From contig JALJCQ010000017.1 of NCBI GenBank assembly GCA_023091665.1, positions 2,604,001 through 2,668,000 on the forward strand: 64,000 nt of DNA. Direction: 5' to 3'. Origin of the DNA: Pythium myriotylum (Eukaryota > Oomycota > Peronosporomycetes > Pythiales > Pythiaceae). The notes under the pieces were generated by a model, which was given only the letters and a program-made list of their open reading frames with translations, searched no databases and had not been told where the DNA came from. Below are positions 44,372-55,446 of this stretch, one piece after another (position 1 is the first letter of the stretch; each line of letters opens with the position of its first letter). The translations under genes and the position numbers were made by a program.

Positions 44372-45157
44372 TCACAGGATGAGAACAAGGGACCGCCCAG
44401 CGGTCATTAACGAAGCTGACAAAATTGGCAAGGTGAGGTTGTCGTCCCAGCCGAGATCGATGCTCTCAGCGACGGCTGCACACACTCCCGCGAAACCAGC
44501 CTTTCGAAATAGGACTCCGTCGGATTCGAACGTGAACGGGAACGAGAACACTAACAAACTCGCAGCTGCCGATGTGAGGAGACAAGCAAGGAGCCCTTCA
44601 AGCGTCTTCCCCCGCGATACTTTGGTTCGTCCGTACAATGATCCTATCAACGCGGCCGCCGGATCTCCAACTGACAACTGCAAGCACCAAGAACAACAAT
44701 CAAATGGACAAGCTTACTGCGTTTCAGGTTTGTGCAAGCGTACATGGAGCATGGAGAGTCTCGCGAGGTCTGTCGGGAAAAGCGCGAGCACAGTGCCGCA
44801 TCCGAGGAGAAAGTAGAACGCGCCGGGGAGCACCGAGTGGTTGATCTCCTCTCGTCGCAGCAGCCCGTGGAAGCACGACAGGTACACCTCATTGACTCGT
44901 TTGCTTCGCTTCCTCAGCCCGTGGACGCCGTAGAACGCCAGCGCGCAGCCGAAGAGGATCGTCGCGCTCGCCTGCACCGAGAAGACGCCCGACGCCGCGT
45001 AGATCATCGCGCCCGTGAGCGCGTGCTGCGCCTTGCGCTGCAGATGCAAGTCCTGGCGCCTGGCGATGCGCGTCACGTCCACGCGCCTGCGCTTACCACC
45101 GACCGCGAACTGGAACGCCACGATCGCCGCGATGCAGCTCGCCCAGGCCCAGAGCAT
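44372..45157 (-). CDS. CTP-dependent lipid kinase, DGK1/dolichol-kinase-like, one intron
   Basis: Coding parts on the minus strand are 45157-44744 and 44677-44372 (239 residues). The intron of 66 nt starts GTACGC and ends TTGCAG and joins SMLH to LSVGDPAAALIGSLYG; a nearby GTAAGC donor would not keep the frame. Visible features are RRKxQHALTG-like KAQHALTGAMIY, LPGAFYFLLGCG, and the signature VGDPAAALIGSLYGRTKVSRGKTLEG, followed by hydrophobic helices. This signature is shared by dolichol kinase, phytol kinase and the CTP-dependent diacylglycerol kinase Dgk1. Overall size fits Dgk1, an ER/nuclear-envelope enzyme making phosphatidate. It is divergent from CDC45 with a short shared upstream region. 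Confidence 0.75.
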
Positions 45158-45283
45158 GGTCGTCCCTGTGATCCAGATCTGCAACTTCTGAAAGAGCTCC
45201 AGCTCACTTTCTTAAGTTCGCATTGGCTAAGTACGCACGAGCAGCTCTGCAATGGCAAAAACGCGGGAAACGTTTGGGGGAGA
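45158..45283. promoter_or_regulatory. Bidirectional promoter between lipid kinase and CDC45
   Basis: Only 126 bp separate the two start codons. The interval contains an inverted CCAAT box (CGCATTGGC near 45222) and, on the plus strand, CTCACTTTCTTAAGTT, an initiator-like sequence. Shared regulation is an inference from spacing. Confidence 0.55.
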
Positions 45284-47701
45284 ATGCTCTGGCCTCGCGA
45301 CGAGTTCCACGCGGCGTACGGCCAGATCAAGCACGACGCGCTCCAGAGCGGCGGCGCGAGCGTGCTCGTGCTCGTGGCGCTGGACGTGGACGCGCTCTGC
45401 GCGAGCGCGATCCTCACGCGGCTCTTCAAGGCCGACTTTGTGAGCTACGCGCTGCTGCCCGTGAGAGGCTACGAGGACATTGTGCGCATCCGCGACGCGC
45501 GCATCGCGTCGGCCGCCGGCCGCGAATTGCGCTCGATCGTCATGATCAACTGCGGCGCGATCGTGAACGTGACGCAGCTGCTCGCGCTGCCGCCCAACGT
45601 CAAGTGCTACATCTTTGACTCCCACCGGCCGATCCATTTGGCAAATATCTACGACGCGGGCCAGCAGATCGTGGTGTTTGATGACGGCGCGCAGGCCATT
45701 GAAGAGTTTCCCGAAGATGGTTCAGATATTGATCGCGATGAGTTTGAAGATAGCGAAGAGGAAGACGAGGACGATGAAGAAGCCGAGAGTGACGAAGAAG
45801 AAGACGCAGAGGCCGAGGAAGTAGATGAAGATGATGGAGAAGCCGAGGTCGAGTTCGGTGATACGACTGAGCCTACTGAAGATACAGAACCTGCGGTCGG
45901 AAATGGTGCACCAGCATCTCCAGGTGGATCGGCCGATGGTGACATTGAACAGAAGAAGCGGAAGCGTAGCGAGGACGGTGAAACTGGTGGGGATGACGAA
46001 GACGGCGAAGAAGGGGAAGACAACAAGCCCAAAGATGAGGGCGATAGCGATGTGGAAATGGTGTCTCCGAAGAAACAGAGGACGGGCATTCGTGTGGAGG
46101 AGGCACAAGAAGCTCCCGAGGAGGAGTTGAATGCCAAGCAAGCCAAGCGGAAACGCCGAGAGCAGATCCTCCGATACTATCGCGGTTCTTTCCATGGCGC
46201 ACCTGCAGCTTCGATCGCCTTCGAGCTTGCTCAGCAAATGAACGCTGGATCGAATCGGGACTTGTTGTGGTTCGCGATTGTAGGTCTCACCAAGCAATTC
46301 GTCATGGAGGAGATCGACGCCGACAACTACAATCTCATGATTCACAGATTTCAGGATGAAGTACTCGCGCTGGATGCCACAGCAGCGAGTGGAGGGAATG
46401 ATGACGACCAAGCAGTGGCTAATCCTGCGTACGAGCACGGTCGCATCACGTTTGAGGAAGAGTACCGTTTCATGTGTTACCGACACTGGTCATTGTACGA
46501 AGCGATGTATTACTCTGACTACGTCGCAGCTAAGCTTGGGCTCTATATGGACCAGGCTCGTCGCTTTGGTGCACGCAATGCGGCGTCGACCAACGGCAAT
46601 GATGGTGAGACGACTCTTCACGTCTTCTTAGCTCGGATGGGATTCTCCCTTCGTCAGAGCCAACAGAAGTTCACCTACATGCCGCTCGAGATGAAGCAAC
46701 AGCTTCGTGACAAAATCCAGGAGATTGCGCCTGAGTTTGGTCTCGATGATGTCTTCTACGGCTCGTTCAAGCGGCAGTTCGCGTTTCAGTACTTGCTGGG
46801 AGCTGCCGACGCAGTGCATGGTCTCCACGCATTACTAGAAGCTCCTGAATCATACATATCATCTGTGTTCCAGGCAGAGAACCACAATCAGAAGGGATTG
46901 CTGCAACAACCTGTGAATAGTGCTTTCACAATTGACTCGAAGGGCATCACTGCCGTCGTTGCTAAGGAAGGAGAGGAACCTGTCGAAGATCAATCCGACG
47001 ACCTCCGTGATTTCAAACACCAGAACTTTTTTATGGCAACCTCGGCACTGTCGTGTAGCTCAGTGGCGTCAACCTCCTTGATGGAGTCGGGTATCAAGGT
47101 TGCGATGGAACTCAAGCAAGCGATCGTTCGCGTTGGCATCTCCATCATGGAGAGAAAGCTGATTGTCCGAGTCAAGCACTTCCGCTACGTATGCCTCAAC
47201 ATACCTGAACGAGAGCAAGAACTTTTCGCGAATCCGAATGTGTTGACACAACTTGCGCTCTTCTTGTTGACCGTGCATCGTGCTAGTGGGAAGTGGGGTG
47301 GAGTCGCGATCGCTTCGAAAAAGAAGAAGAAGGGAGACGAAGAAGAAGATGGCGGAGAGGACGAGCCTGAAGAAGCTGCACAGCAGAAACCAATCGTACC
47401 GCTTGTGCTGATTACCAAGAACCCTGCACAGAACTGCTTCCTTATCGTTGGAATCACCTGTCCGAACAATCCCGGCGAAGTTCATCGAAAGTATGCGCAA
47501 CCCTGAGATCTATATTTGTTGCTAGTAAGCTGACCTCGTGTTATGCCTCTTTCTAGCACTCTCGGAACAGCATTCCGCCTCGCAGCAGGGGAGACAGGAG
47601 CAAACTTTCGACAAGACGGATTCTCCAGTGCCGTTCTTGAAATCCAAATGGATGATATCCAATATTTTGTGGAGCAACTACACAACGTCATGGACGCGTA
47701 A
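45284..47701 (+). CDS. CDC45: CDC45 replication-initiation factor, one intron
   Basis: Coding parts are 45284-47490 and 47557-47701 (783 residues). CDC45 joins MCM2-7 and GINS to form the CMG replicative helicase in the nucleus. The DHH-type N-terminal fold is seen in ASVLVLVALDVDALCASAILTRLF, SYALLPVRGYEDI, IVMINCGAIVNV and KCYIFDSHRPIHLANIY. A long acidic segment (about residues 150-265, with KKRKR) interrupts the domain, as in other CDC45. The conserved middle and C-terminal parts include LLWFAIVGLT and the final DGFSSAVLEIQMDDIQYFVEQLHNVM. The intron (66 nt, GTATGC ... TTCTAG) joins VHR to NTLGTAFRLAA; without it the last 48 residues are lost. The ATG begins MLWPRDEFHAAY. Confidence 0.93.
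47491..47556 (+). other. Intron of CDC45
   Basis: 66 nt with GTATGC donor and TTTCTAG acceptor. Joining restores the conserved CDC45 C-terminus in frame. Confidence 0.85.
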
Positions 47702-47945
47702 ATGCGATCAACGGAGCTTACTTATCATTGAGCTTGTTCTAGGGGTGTGGTGTGTCTTATGTTACCTTTTTGGACAACGAGGGCGGAACATTGCTGACAG
47801 GTAATAGATCGACATACCGAGTGGAAGGTGAGACGTGGTGACCTTGCTGCGATGGAGGGATCGTAACTTCAATATGTATTATTAGTGATCGTAATTGGAG
47901 GGTTCTGCCACCGGCCTGATAATCGATCCGTGCAAGACGCTCACA

Positions 47946-48878
47946 ATGACGATGAGCGGCGATCATGGCTTCGTGAGGGATGATTGGGGCGCCGCGGAAC
48001 TGGCGCGCGAGCTAGCAAGTCAAGGCGAAATATATCTTGCTCTGGACGTTTTGCTAGGTTCGCTCAAGGCCCCCCACGACAAGTCTTCCGGGAAATGCAG
48101 CAATGCGGCTGAATGGTTCGCTTTGGTGGAGGTTTTCAACATGGCCGCCGTTCGGCGTGCAGCAGAAGATGCCTTTCAGATCACGAGTTTTCTTAGTCGC
48201 TTCGGCCTGCAACCCTTTGATGAGGTGCTTGAACGTGTTCCATACAAGAACTTCAGCAGCCATGGCCCACCAAAAGAGGATACGACAGCCACAGATCCTT
48301 GTTTCCCAGGCTTCATCCTTCCACCGGATTCTCTCTCGCGTTCACCCTCCGAACTCTCGGCGGAATCAAGCGCTGATAGCGACGTGTGTGTAAGTCGAGC
48401 TTCGCCTTGTGGCCAACGTCTGCACTCCCGTCGAGATCGAATCCGAACAAAGTGGCAACAGTGGAAAACTCTTGCCCAGGCAGCAATCCGATGGTTTTTT
48501 CGTGGTAGAGATAAGCAACTCAATCCGTCTCCAAACTCCCCAAGCGAACACGTTCGAGCTTCATCAAGCAACGATATAATGACGACCCGAACCCAGATCG
48601 TTGAGCAGAGCAGCCGCGGTCGCTACTTTACACCACGGAGATTTCGCTTGCCGAGGAATGATGAAAGTATCAGCCGCTCAAGAAGTTACGCCTTTTGGGC
48701 GCTTTCGGAATGTGAGGTCCAAGGAAACTCTGAAACATCAGACGCTAGCGCGACGAGTTTTGCCATGATGGAAGATCTTGAGAACTCGACACTGTCTAAT
48801 TCGATCGCACCTAGGCAAACGAAAGGGATCGAGCGGTTCTTCGGGTCATTCAAGTTTCGTTCGGTCCAGGCGGCCTGA
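47946..48878 (+). CDS. Orphan Ser-rich protein of unknown function
   Basis: 310 residues. The N-terminal about 110 residues look structured (ELARELASQGEIYLALDVLLGS, then WFALVEVFNMAAVRRAAEDAFQITSFLSRFG). The rest is Ser/Arg-rich and probably disordered, with a basic helix RTKWQQWKTLAQAAIRWFF and an aromatic C-terminus KGIERFFGSFKFRS. No known domain is recognised. The frame opens at a TTG at 47895; ATG 47946 was chosen, followed closely by a second ATG. It is probably a lineage-specific gene. Confidence 0.6.
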   Translation: MTMSGDHGFVRDDWGAAELARELASQGEIYLALDVLLGSLKAPHDKSSGKCSNAAEWFALVEVFNMAAVRRAAEDAFQITSFLSRFGLQPFDEVLERVPYKNFSSHGPPKEDTTATDPCFPGFILPPDSLSRSPSELSAESSADSDVCVSRASPCGQRLHSRRDRIRTKWQQWKTLAQAAIRWFFRGRDKQLNPSPNSPSEHVRASSSNDIMTTRTQIVEQSSRGRYFTPRRFRLPRNDESISRSRSYAFWALSECEVQGNSETSDASATSFAMMEDLENSTLSNSIAPRQTKGIERFFGSFKFRSVQAA

Positions 48879-49992
48879 AGTCCCGCACAAGTAAGCTACT
48901 TTGAGAGTATTTGTGTTGCGGCGCCAGAATTTCTTGGCGAACATACCCACATCATTCAACAGCACACTAGCTGACGCAGGCCAATTTTTCTGCGGCTAAG
49001 AACCACACTCATTTCTTCAGCTCGAGCGGACCTCCTATGGAACCGGTGATTGTCAGCGACAAAATCCGGGAAAAGGACGCTGGGAATGTCTACAAATGGC
49101 ATACGTGAACATCGCCTTGAGCACCTTGACGCTGAACTCGGATGCCGCATCGGCACCACATCTATGGTAACGATTTCCCATCAGCGGTCTCGCGTGAGAA
49201 GCAGTAGCCTGAAGTGCTGGGTATCCCCGCGGCCTGGAAAGACCACTGCAAATTCTTGAGGCGGCGAAACGTTGGAAGGTAAAAAGAAGCAGGCTTAGCA
49301 ACGGCAGCACCAGCGAGAGAAACCAGTTGTGGACTCGATGAGGGCAATCAGTACCGTGCCGGTTTAGACGCGGATGGCAGTGTGTCGCTAGACGACGACC
49401 CAGTCTCGACGGACAGCTAGGTTGATAACGGGATGACGAGGACACGAAGATCGAAGATGAGAATATGATTGAGGAGTGCGATGTTGATCTGGTCGCCGTG
49501 GCGGACACATTTGTCCATCACGCCGCACTGAGTGCCATGCCGAATCGGTACTTGACGGGATGCTAACGATCTCGAGTGGTCGTGGTATGATATGATGGCC
49601 CGACCTTCTCACAGCAGCCCTGTGCGAACTGGACGCGAACGCTCCGGCATTTCGAACTCCTTTGCTGTTACCAGCCGAAGACCATGGTACTCGACAGGCA
49701 ACTGTGTCTCGTCTCCAACTTCTCAACTACTCTACCAGACCAGTTGGGGAACCATGAAATGGAGGCTGGTTGGTTTCCTCGACAGGCGGTACGGTTGTCT
49801 CGTCCTCTCCTGTATCCCGAAGCAGTGACGTTTCGTGACTCACGAGGTGGACAAGCCAGAGAAAGAGTTCCCGCGGACCTCTGACGTGCGCTGAGGCTTG
49901 CTTGCGAGGACCGACCTTCTCTGATCTCTTCTACACACACCAGTCATGCGATTGATTCTGCCGTATTCCTGATTTCCGCGCACCAAGAAGAC
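48879..49992. other. Gene-free interval before the subtilase pair
   Basis: Short, overlapping frames lie on both strands and none has a recognised domain. The stretch from 49050 to 49560 has the look of decayed coding or repeat sequence with many stops. No RNA gene was recognised. Confidence 0.4.
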
Positions 49993-51525
49993 ATGAAGCC
50001 GTCGACGCTTGTCCAAGCTGCAGTGGTTGCAATCGCCGCAGTTGAAGCCACGAGACCGGCACCTCGTATCCACGCAACAGTTCACCGCGCGCTGAAACGC
50101 CAGGGGACCGCGAACTTGATTGTGACGATGCGAGACTCAACTACCCCAGTTCTCGAAGGCGTTCACCGGCGCCTCGAAACGTTCTCCTCTCGTGGTGAGA
50201 TGATCTCGGACATGGTCGAAAGGCTCCAGACCCATGCCGAGACTTCGCAACATGAGGTCACAAGACTTCTTGCACAGGAGTCGAGCGTGCCTTTGGCGAG
50301 TGAAATCCGAAGTTTCTGGATCTCGAACCAAATCTTTCTCCGAGACGCTACGTATGAACTAGTCGATAAGCTCTCACAGATGCCAGGGGTACTGACGATC
50401 GAGGAGGAGCGAGTGGAAGAGCTCCCGGTCATGACGTCAGCAAACGTCTCTGCAGTTTCAAGCTCGGCCACTCGGATAGGTGTGCAATGGGGTGTGGACC
50501 GTATCCAAGCACCGAGTGTATGGGCTGAAGGTTTCAACGGCCAAGGTGTCACGGTTGGTGTCATTGACAGCGGTGTGCGTGTGACCCACGAGGCAATCCG
50601 CGACAGCTTCCGCCGCGAGAAGGGTTGGTACGATCCACAAACCAAATCGGAAACCCCGTACGATTCGGACGAGCATGGCACACACGTGACAGGAACAATT
50701 GTTGGCGCGGGCGGGACGGGGGTAGCACCGGGCGCACGATGGATCATGTGCAAAGGCTGTCGCGGCCGCAGATGCCTCCAGTCAGACGTGCTGCAGTGCT
50801 TCCAGTTCATGATGTGTCCGACGACTCCTTCCGGGTCGGGGGCGGACTGCTCCAAGGCTCCTCGTGTCGTCAACAACTCGTACGGTGGAAAGCAGGGAGA
50901 TCAATCCTACGTGGCTTCCTTGCTGGCGTGGAAATCTGCGGGCATCATTCCCGTCTTCGCGATCGGCAACAGTGGGCCGCTGTGCGGCACTGCCGAGCCC
51001 CCCGGCGATTCGTCGAATGTGATCGGCGTCGGCGCGACTGACTCCCGTGACGGTCTCGCGGAGTTTTCAAGCAAAGGGCCATCCATCTATGGGAAGACCA
51101 AGCCGGACGTCTCAGCCCCCGGCGATGGGGTGGTGTCGGCATCAGCCCAAGCCGACACCGAGTATATTGCTCTCAGTGGGACGTCCATGGCAGCGCCGCA
51201 CGTCACAGGGCTCGTGGCACTGCTGCTCTCCAGCAACCCGACGCTTACGTTCGAGCAAGTGCGCACCAAACTCGCATCGACGACCGACCAGAGTAGTCTG
51301 CTCGCTGCTGATCGCACGTGCCGGAACTCGGTCGACGGTGTCTTTCCGAACAGCATGTACGGCCACGGCCGCGTGAACGCACTCAGCGCGATTAGAGGCA
51401 TGCGCGCGCCGCCGTCGTTCCCTTTGCCTGGCCAGTGCGATGGACTGGACGCCGTGACGTGCGAGGGCGTCTTTTTCTGCTCGTGGAATCTTCTCAAGAC
51501 GAGGTGCGTTCGCTGGTGGTCATGA
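49993..51525 (+). CDS. Secreted subtilisin-like serine protease (S8), copy A
   Basis: 510-residue secreted endopeptidase. The signal peptide (MKPSTLVQAAVVAIAAVEA) is followed by an I9-like propeptide (about residues 35-150, ANLIVTMRDSTTPVLEGVHRRL) and the S8 catalytic domain. The triad is Asp192 (VIDSGVRVTHE), His228 (DEHGTHVTGT) and Ser398 (SGTSMAAPHVTG), with the oxyanion Asn in VVNNSYGG. A C-terminal small Cys-rich module ends CSWNLLKTRCVRWWS. It is paralogous to the gene 0.7 kb downstream and in the same orientation. A role in nutrition or host protein degradation is inferred. Confidence 0.94.
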   Translation: MKPSTLVQAAVVAIAAVEATRPAPRIHATVHRALKRQGTANLIVTMRDSTTPVLEGVHRRLETFSSRGEMISDMVERLQTHAETSQHEVTRLLAQESSVPLASEIRSFWISNQIFLRDATYELVDKLSQMPGVLTIEEERVEELPVMTSANVSAVSSSATRIGVQWGVDRIQAPSVWAEGFNGQGVTVGVIDSGVRVTHEAIRDSFRREKGWYDPQTKSETPYDSDEHGTHVTGTIVGAGGTGVAPGARWIMCKGCRGRRCLQSDVLQCFQFMMCPTTPSGSGADCSKAPRVVNNSYGGKQGDQSYVASLLAWKSAGIIPVFAIGNSGPLCGTAEPPGDSSNVIGVGATDSRDGLAEFSSKGPSIYGKTKPDVSAPGDGVVSASAQADTEYIALSGTSMAAPHVTGLVALLLSSNPTLTFEQVRTKLASTTDQSSLLAADRTCRNSVDGVFPNSMYGHGRVNALSAIRGMRAPPSFPLPGQCDGLDAVTCEGVFFCSWNLLKTRCVRWWS

Positions 51526-52217
51526 TCTCAAGAATCTGCTCTTCTTGACAGTGGGGTTCGCTGTGCGATGCCTCGTGGACACCAAGACCGAAGCGTGGAA
51601 TGAACTGATTGCCTCGAATATTTTAGCTGGTGGATATCCGTGAAGGATCTTGCTAGAAATATCAGGGGGGGGGGTCTGGGTCCAAAAGCCCTTGCTATGC
51701 ACAAGGTACCAGAGACCACAGTCAACACCATTCCATATCAGAGACGCCCCAGCTCACAAATCCAAAGGGTCTCTCAGACGTGGCAGTTCCCGCAAGCGAC
51801 AGCCATGTCCCAACCGAGTCAGCGAGCGTGTCGTCGTTCTCAAGTGAGCTGACTGCAATGCAAGGAACGGCATTCTCGCAGCAATCCAGAGACAAAGGAC
51901 CATGGGATTCCCGTGGTTCCGGTGACGGGAACTCGGGTCACCTCTGTTGCAACGTCCGTCCCACTGTCATCTCAGACTGTGGGACAGCCTCGTTGCTCTG
52001 TCAGTCAGCAAGTCCCGGGACACGCCCTCTATTCGAGTTGCTTCCCGCAACGGACGTAAGCAACAGCGGAAAGGCGGCCACTCTCTCTCTCTTGGCCCTC
52101 CTGGCTTCGTCCAGTCGTTGAAGGCGAGATGTCACGCTCTCTATCAGAGACCGTAAAGACGATTGCAATCCATTTCGGCTCTTGCCTTGCCACGCGCACG
52201 TCGCCTCCACACAAAGT
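51526..52217. other. Interval between the two subtilases
   Basis: No gene is supported. A G9-10 run lies near 51664. The 200 bp before the next ATG contain CT-rich stretches (around 52080 and 52130) that may be promoter elements. Confidence 0.45.
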
Positions 52218-53807
52218 ATGAAGCTCGTCGCCGTCCTCTCCGCACTGGCTGCCGCCGTCGCCGTCGCCCACGGCGCTCCTCGTGTCGACAGCCGCGTGCA
52301 CCGTGCGCTGCGTCGCGAGGGCACAGTCAACCTCATCGTGACGATGCGCGACTCGCCCGCGCGTGTTCTCGCGGAGACCCAGCGCCGGCTCCAGTCGTAC
52401 GGCACGCGTGGAGACATGCTCAGCGACCTCGTCTCGCAACTCAAGCAACACGCAGAGAGCTCGCAGGCAGAGATCACCAAGCTGTTGGCCCATGAGTCGG
52501 GGAGCTCGTTCGTTGAAGAAGTGAAGAGCTTCTGGGTCTCGAACCAGCTCTACTTCCGCGCCGCCACGTACGAGCTCGTGATGAAGCTCGCCGAGATTCC
52601 AGGTATTGAGTCGATCGTGGAGGAGCAGGTGCGTCCGCTGCCGACGATCATGACGTCGCCCCACGCCAGCGGCTCCAGCTCGGCCTCGGGAAGCGGCTCC
52701 AATGGTACAGCGCAAGTGCCGTCGGGACCGATCGTCGAGTGGGGCATCTCCAAGATCCAGGCGACCGACGTGTGGGCCATGGGCAACAAAGGCCGTGGCG
52801 CGGTCGTCGGCATCATCGACACAGGCGTGCGCGCGACCCACGAGGCTCTTTTCAACACGTACCGCGGCGAGTACGGCTGGTACGACCCGGAGAAGCAGGC
52901 CACTGAGCCGTACGACTCGCACGGCCACGGATCCCACGTGACCGGCACGATTGCCGGCGACTACGGTATCGGCGTCGCGCCGCAGGCTCACTGGATAATG
53001 TGCAAGGGCTGTCGCGGCAAGGACTGCTACGACTCGGACCTGCTCGCGTGCGCGCAGTTCATGACGTGCCCCACAGACCCCAAGGGCCAGAATGCCGACT
53101 GCTCCAAGGCCCCGCGCATCGTGAGCAACTCGTGGGGCTACGGTCAGGGTGACAAGACCTTCGACGCGGCCATCGCGACGTGGCGCCAGGCCGGGATCAT
53201 CCCCATCTTCTCGATCGGCAACAACGGCTCGGAATGCGCGACGGCCCAGTCGCCTGGCGACAACGCCAACGTCATCAGCGTCGGCGCCACGGACCGCGAA
53301 GACTCGCTCGCGTGGTACTCGAACCGCGGACCGTCGGTCACTGGCCTGCTCAAGCCCGAGGTCTCGGCTCCCGGATCCGAGGTCGTATCGGCCTGGGCGC
53401 GCGACGACCAAGACTACGTCCAGAACAGCGGCACGTCGATGGCGGCGCCTCACGTCTCCGGTGCTGTCGCGCTGTTGGTCGCGGCGAGGCCCAACATCAC
53501 GTACGACGAAGTGCGTGAGCTGCTGCTCTCGACCACGGACCAGGCCGTGCTGCGACCGACGTTCCAGACGTGTGGAGGCTCGCTGGATGGCATCTTCCCG
53601 AACAACATGTACGGCCACGGCCGCATCAACGCGCTGAGTATCCTCAAGGGCTGCCGAGGCCCAACGCCGCCGCCCACGCCAGCCCCCACGACGGTGACGC
53701 CGCCTCCGATGCCCGACTGCGTCGCGCTCAACACGACCAACTGTGAGGACACGATCTTCTGCGCGTGGCACGCCAACAACGCAACCTGCACACCATGGTG
53801 GGAGTAA
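52218..53807 (+). CDS. Secreted subtilisin-like serine protease (S8), copy B
   Basis: 529 residues. Signal peptide MKLVAVLSALAAAVAVAHG, then a propeptide like that of copy A (VNLIVTMRDSPARVLAETQRRL). A Ser/Gly linker (SGSSSASGSGSNGT) precedes the catalytic domain. The triad is Asp201 (IIDTGVRATHE), His237 (GHGSHVTGT) and Ser407 (SGTSMAAPHVSG). A Pro/Thr-rich linker (PTPPPTPAPTTVTPPP) leads to the C-terminal Cys module CVALNTTNCEDTIFCAWHAN..CTPWWE, which is also present without the linker in copy A. The ATG at 52218 is used rather than an upstream CTG-type start. Strong GC3 bias exceeds that of copy A. Confidence 0.94.
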   Translation: MKLVAVLSALAAAVAVAHGAPRVDSRVHRALRREGTVNLIVTMRDSPARVLAETQRRLQSYGTRGDMLSDLVSQLKQHAESSQAEITKLLAHESGSSFVEEVKSFWVSNQLYFRAATYELVMKLAEIPGIESIVEEQVRPLPTIMTSPHASGSSSASGSGSNGTAQVPSGPIVEWGISKIQATDVWAMGNKGRGAVVGIIDTGVRATHEALFNTYRGEYGWYDPEKQATEPYDSHGHGSHVTGTIAGDYGIGVAPQAHWIMCKGCRGKDCYDSDLLACAQFMTCPTDPKGQNADCSKAPRIVSNSWGYGQGDKTFDAAIATWRQAGIIPIFSIGNNGSECATAQSPGDNANVISVGATDREDSLAWYSNRGPSVTGLLKPEVSAPGSEVVSAWARDDQDYVQNSGTSMAAPHVSGAVALLVAARPNITYDEVRELLLSTTDQAVLRPTFQTCGGSLDGIFPNNMYGHGRINALSILKGCRGPTPPPTPAPTTVTPPPMPDCVALNTTNCEDTIFCAWHANNATCTPWWE

Positions 53808-53889
53808 AGCTAAAGTCTAACTGAACGAACTCGATTATAATGAAGTATCACTAATAAACAAATCAAAAAGCACCAACAATTCCTTCCTC

Positions 53890-54075
53890 ATGTTGCCCAC
53901 AGGGCGTCTGCACCACGCGTCCCACCGTGACCGAGCTCACGATCCACGATAGTAGCAGCGGCACGAACCAGTAGCGAAGTCCTGCGTAACGATGGAGCCA
54001 TAGTGCGAGAGAAGGGAAGGAAGGGGGAGTGTCTGGTAGTGTTGAAAACACATGATGCTCGTGTATTTTGTTTCG
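53890..54075 (-). repeat. Left arm of an inverted duplication
   Basis: The minus strand here aligns with the plus strand at 55400-55446 joined to 56383-56520. Shared stretches include CACGAAACAAAATACAC, TTTTCAACACT, CAGGACTTCGCTACTGGTTCG and ATCGTGGATCGTGAGCTCGG. In one frame both arms encode GLRYWFVP followed by a hydrophobic WIVSSVxVGRV segment, so the arms may be parts of a small membrane-protein gene. No complete gene could be assembled. Confidence 0.7.
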
Positions 54076-54816
54076 TGGCGTTTTTGTATTGTGTAGTGGA
54101 AGACGGGGGTTGGTGTCTTGCCATCCACGAACCACAAGAACCTTGGAGCGAGAATGAACCTATCAATCGCGGAAATTCGAACATCCGCAACGAGAATTTC
54201 GAACAAGAAGAGAATGAGTCTCTTGAACCCTTTAGAATCTATACAATCCAGAAGCACACACGATCACTTTACGCAACCCAACTGTCGACTCATACACATT
54301 CACCTGTACAAATACATCATCTCCTCCCGTGCGACAAATAGGGCCGTTCGGGACAGAGGACCAGCCACCTGCCCACCGCCGTCAATGCCACTGCCACAGC
54401 TCATTCCCCAATCGGCTGCCCACAGCCCAAGCTCCCCCGACTCTCCGGACTCGAGAGCCCTCGTGCTTCCGCCTCGGCTCCCGGCTCTGTCGAGCGTCTG
54501 CATGTTCTGCATACTCTGCATCTTCGGCGACTCTCCGCGACGGTCGAAAGACTCCGCGGCGAGCGATCGTAGGAGGGTTTTTGTGGCTTCTAGAGGCTTT
54601 TCCCTCGCAAAGAACCACGCACACAATAGAGAAGTTTAGAAACTGGAACAAAACGGGACTGGAACAACCACCACCGAACTTCCAAACGTGGTATTCCACA
54701 ATTTCCAGTTGAAGTTTAGATTTCCTGGAATACGTTCAGCCACAAGCACATCCGGGCGCCCCTTGCGGAGAACAAAAAACTGGAGGTTTTGTTGGCGGCA
54801 ACTTCAAAAACTCGTC

Positions 54817-54921
54817 ATGACGCAGGCAGAGGACGACGCGAAAGAAGCTCGCCTGCTCGTGGCGGCGCTGCGCGCACTCGACTACGACGAAGATGGTATC
54901 GTCGCACACGTGGACGCCTGA
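54817..54921 (+). other. Short acidic open frame, uncertain
   Basis: 34 codons (MTQAEDDAKEARLL ... DEDGIVAHVDA) with good codon bias but no domain. It could be a first exon, but no in-frame splice continuation was found. The surrounding 54200-55400 interval otherwise holds no gene, and sequence around 54625-54660 is repeated in inverted form near 55385-55430 (AGAAGTTTAGAAACTGGAA). Confidence 0.2.
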
Positions 54922-55446
54922 AGTGCGTGTGAAGAAGTGAGTGCGCGAAAGCAGAGCTGCTGCAAACGACCAGCCAAAGACCCACCCAAACGTTTGCGCT
55001 TTTTTCTGTGCAGGGCTGCGTTCGCGCCAAGTCTTACGGCGTCGAGCGGCACAACACGTCACTCGGTTTCGCGCCATTTCCTTCCACTGCTGGCGTTCGC
55101 GCCAGTTCTCACCGCCACCGCCCGCCATCACTCGTTTCCTTGCCACGCTTTTTCTCTTTCAGCGACTTCACACGAGAAAGCCAAAGATCGTGTGCTGCAC
55201 CTCATCGATTTTGATTGGCTATAGCTCCTCGATTTGGACAGGGTATGGAATTTCGCAGGTATTTTGCCGGATCTTCCACAGGAACATCGAGGCCCCTCGT
55301 GTCTTCCAAAAGAGTGTTTTTGGATGAAGGTTAGACGCGTCTAAAATCGTCTCGCGGCTAAGTACGATTTTTGTTCCAGAAACGGCGACATCTTCCAGTT
55401 TCTAAACTTCTCTAATACAATAACATCACGAAACAAAATACACAAT

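Noticed and set aside
44732..45283. Long N-terminal extension of the CDC45 frame
   Set aside because: It runs antisense through the lipid kinase gene, has Arg/Ala-rich shadow composition and lacks an ATG; CDC45 starts at 45284.
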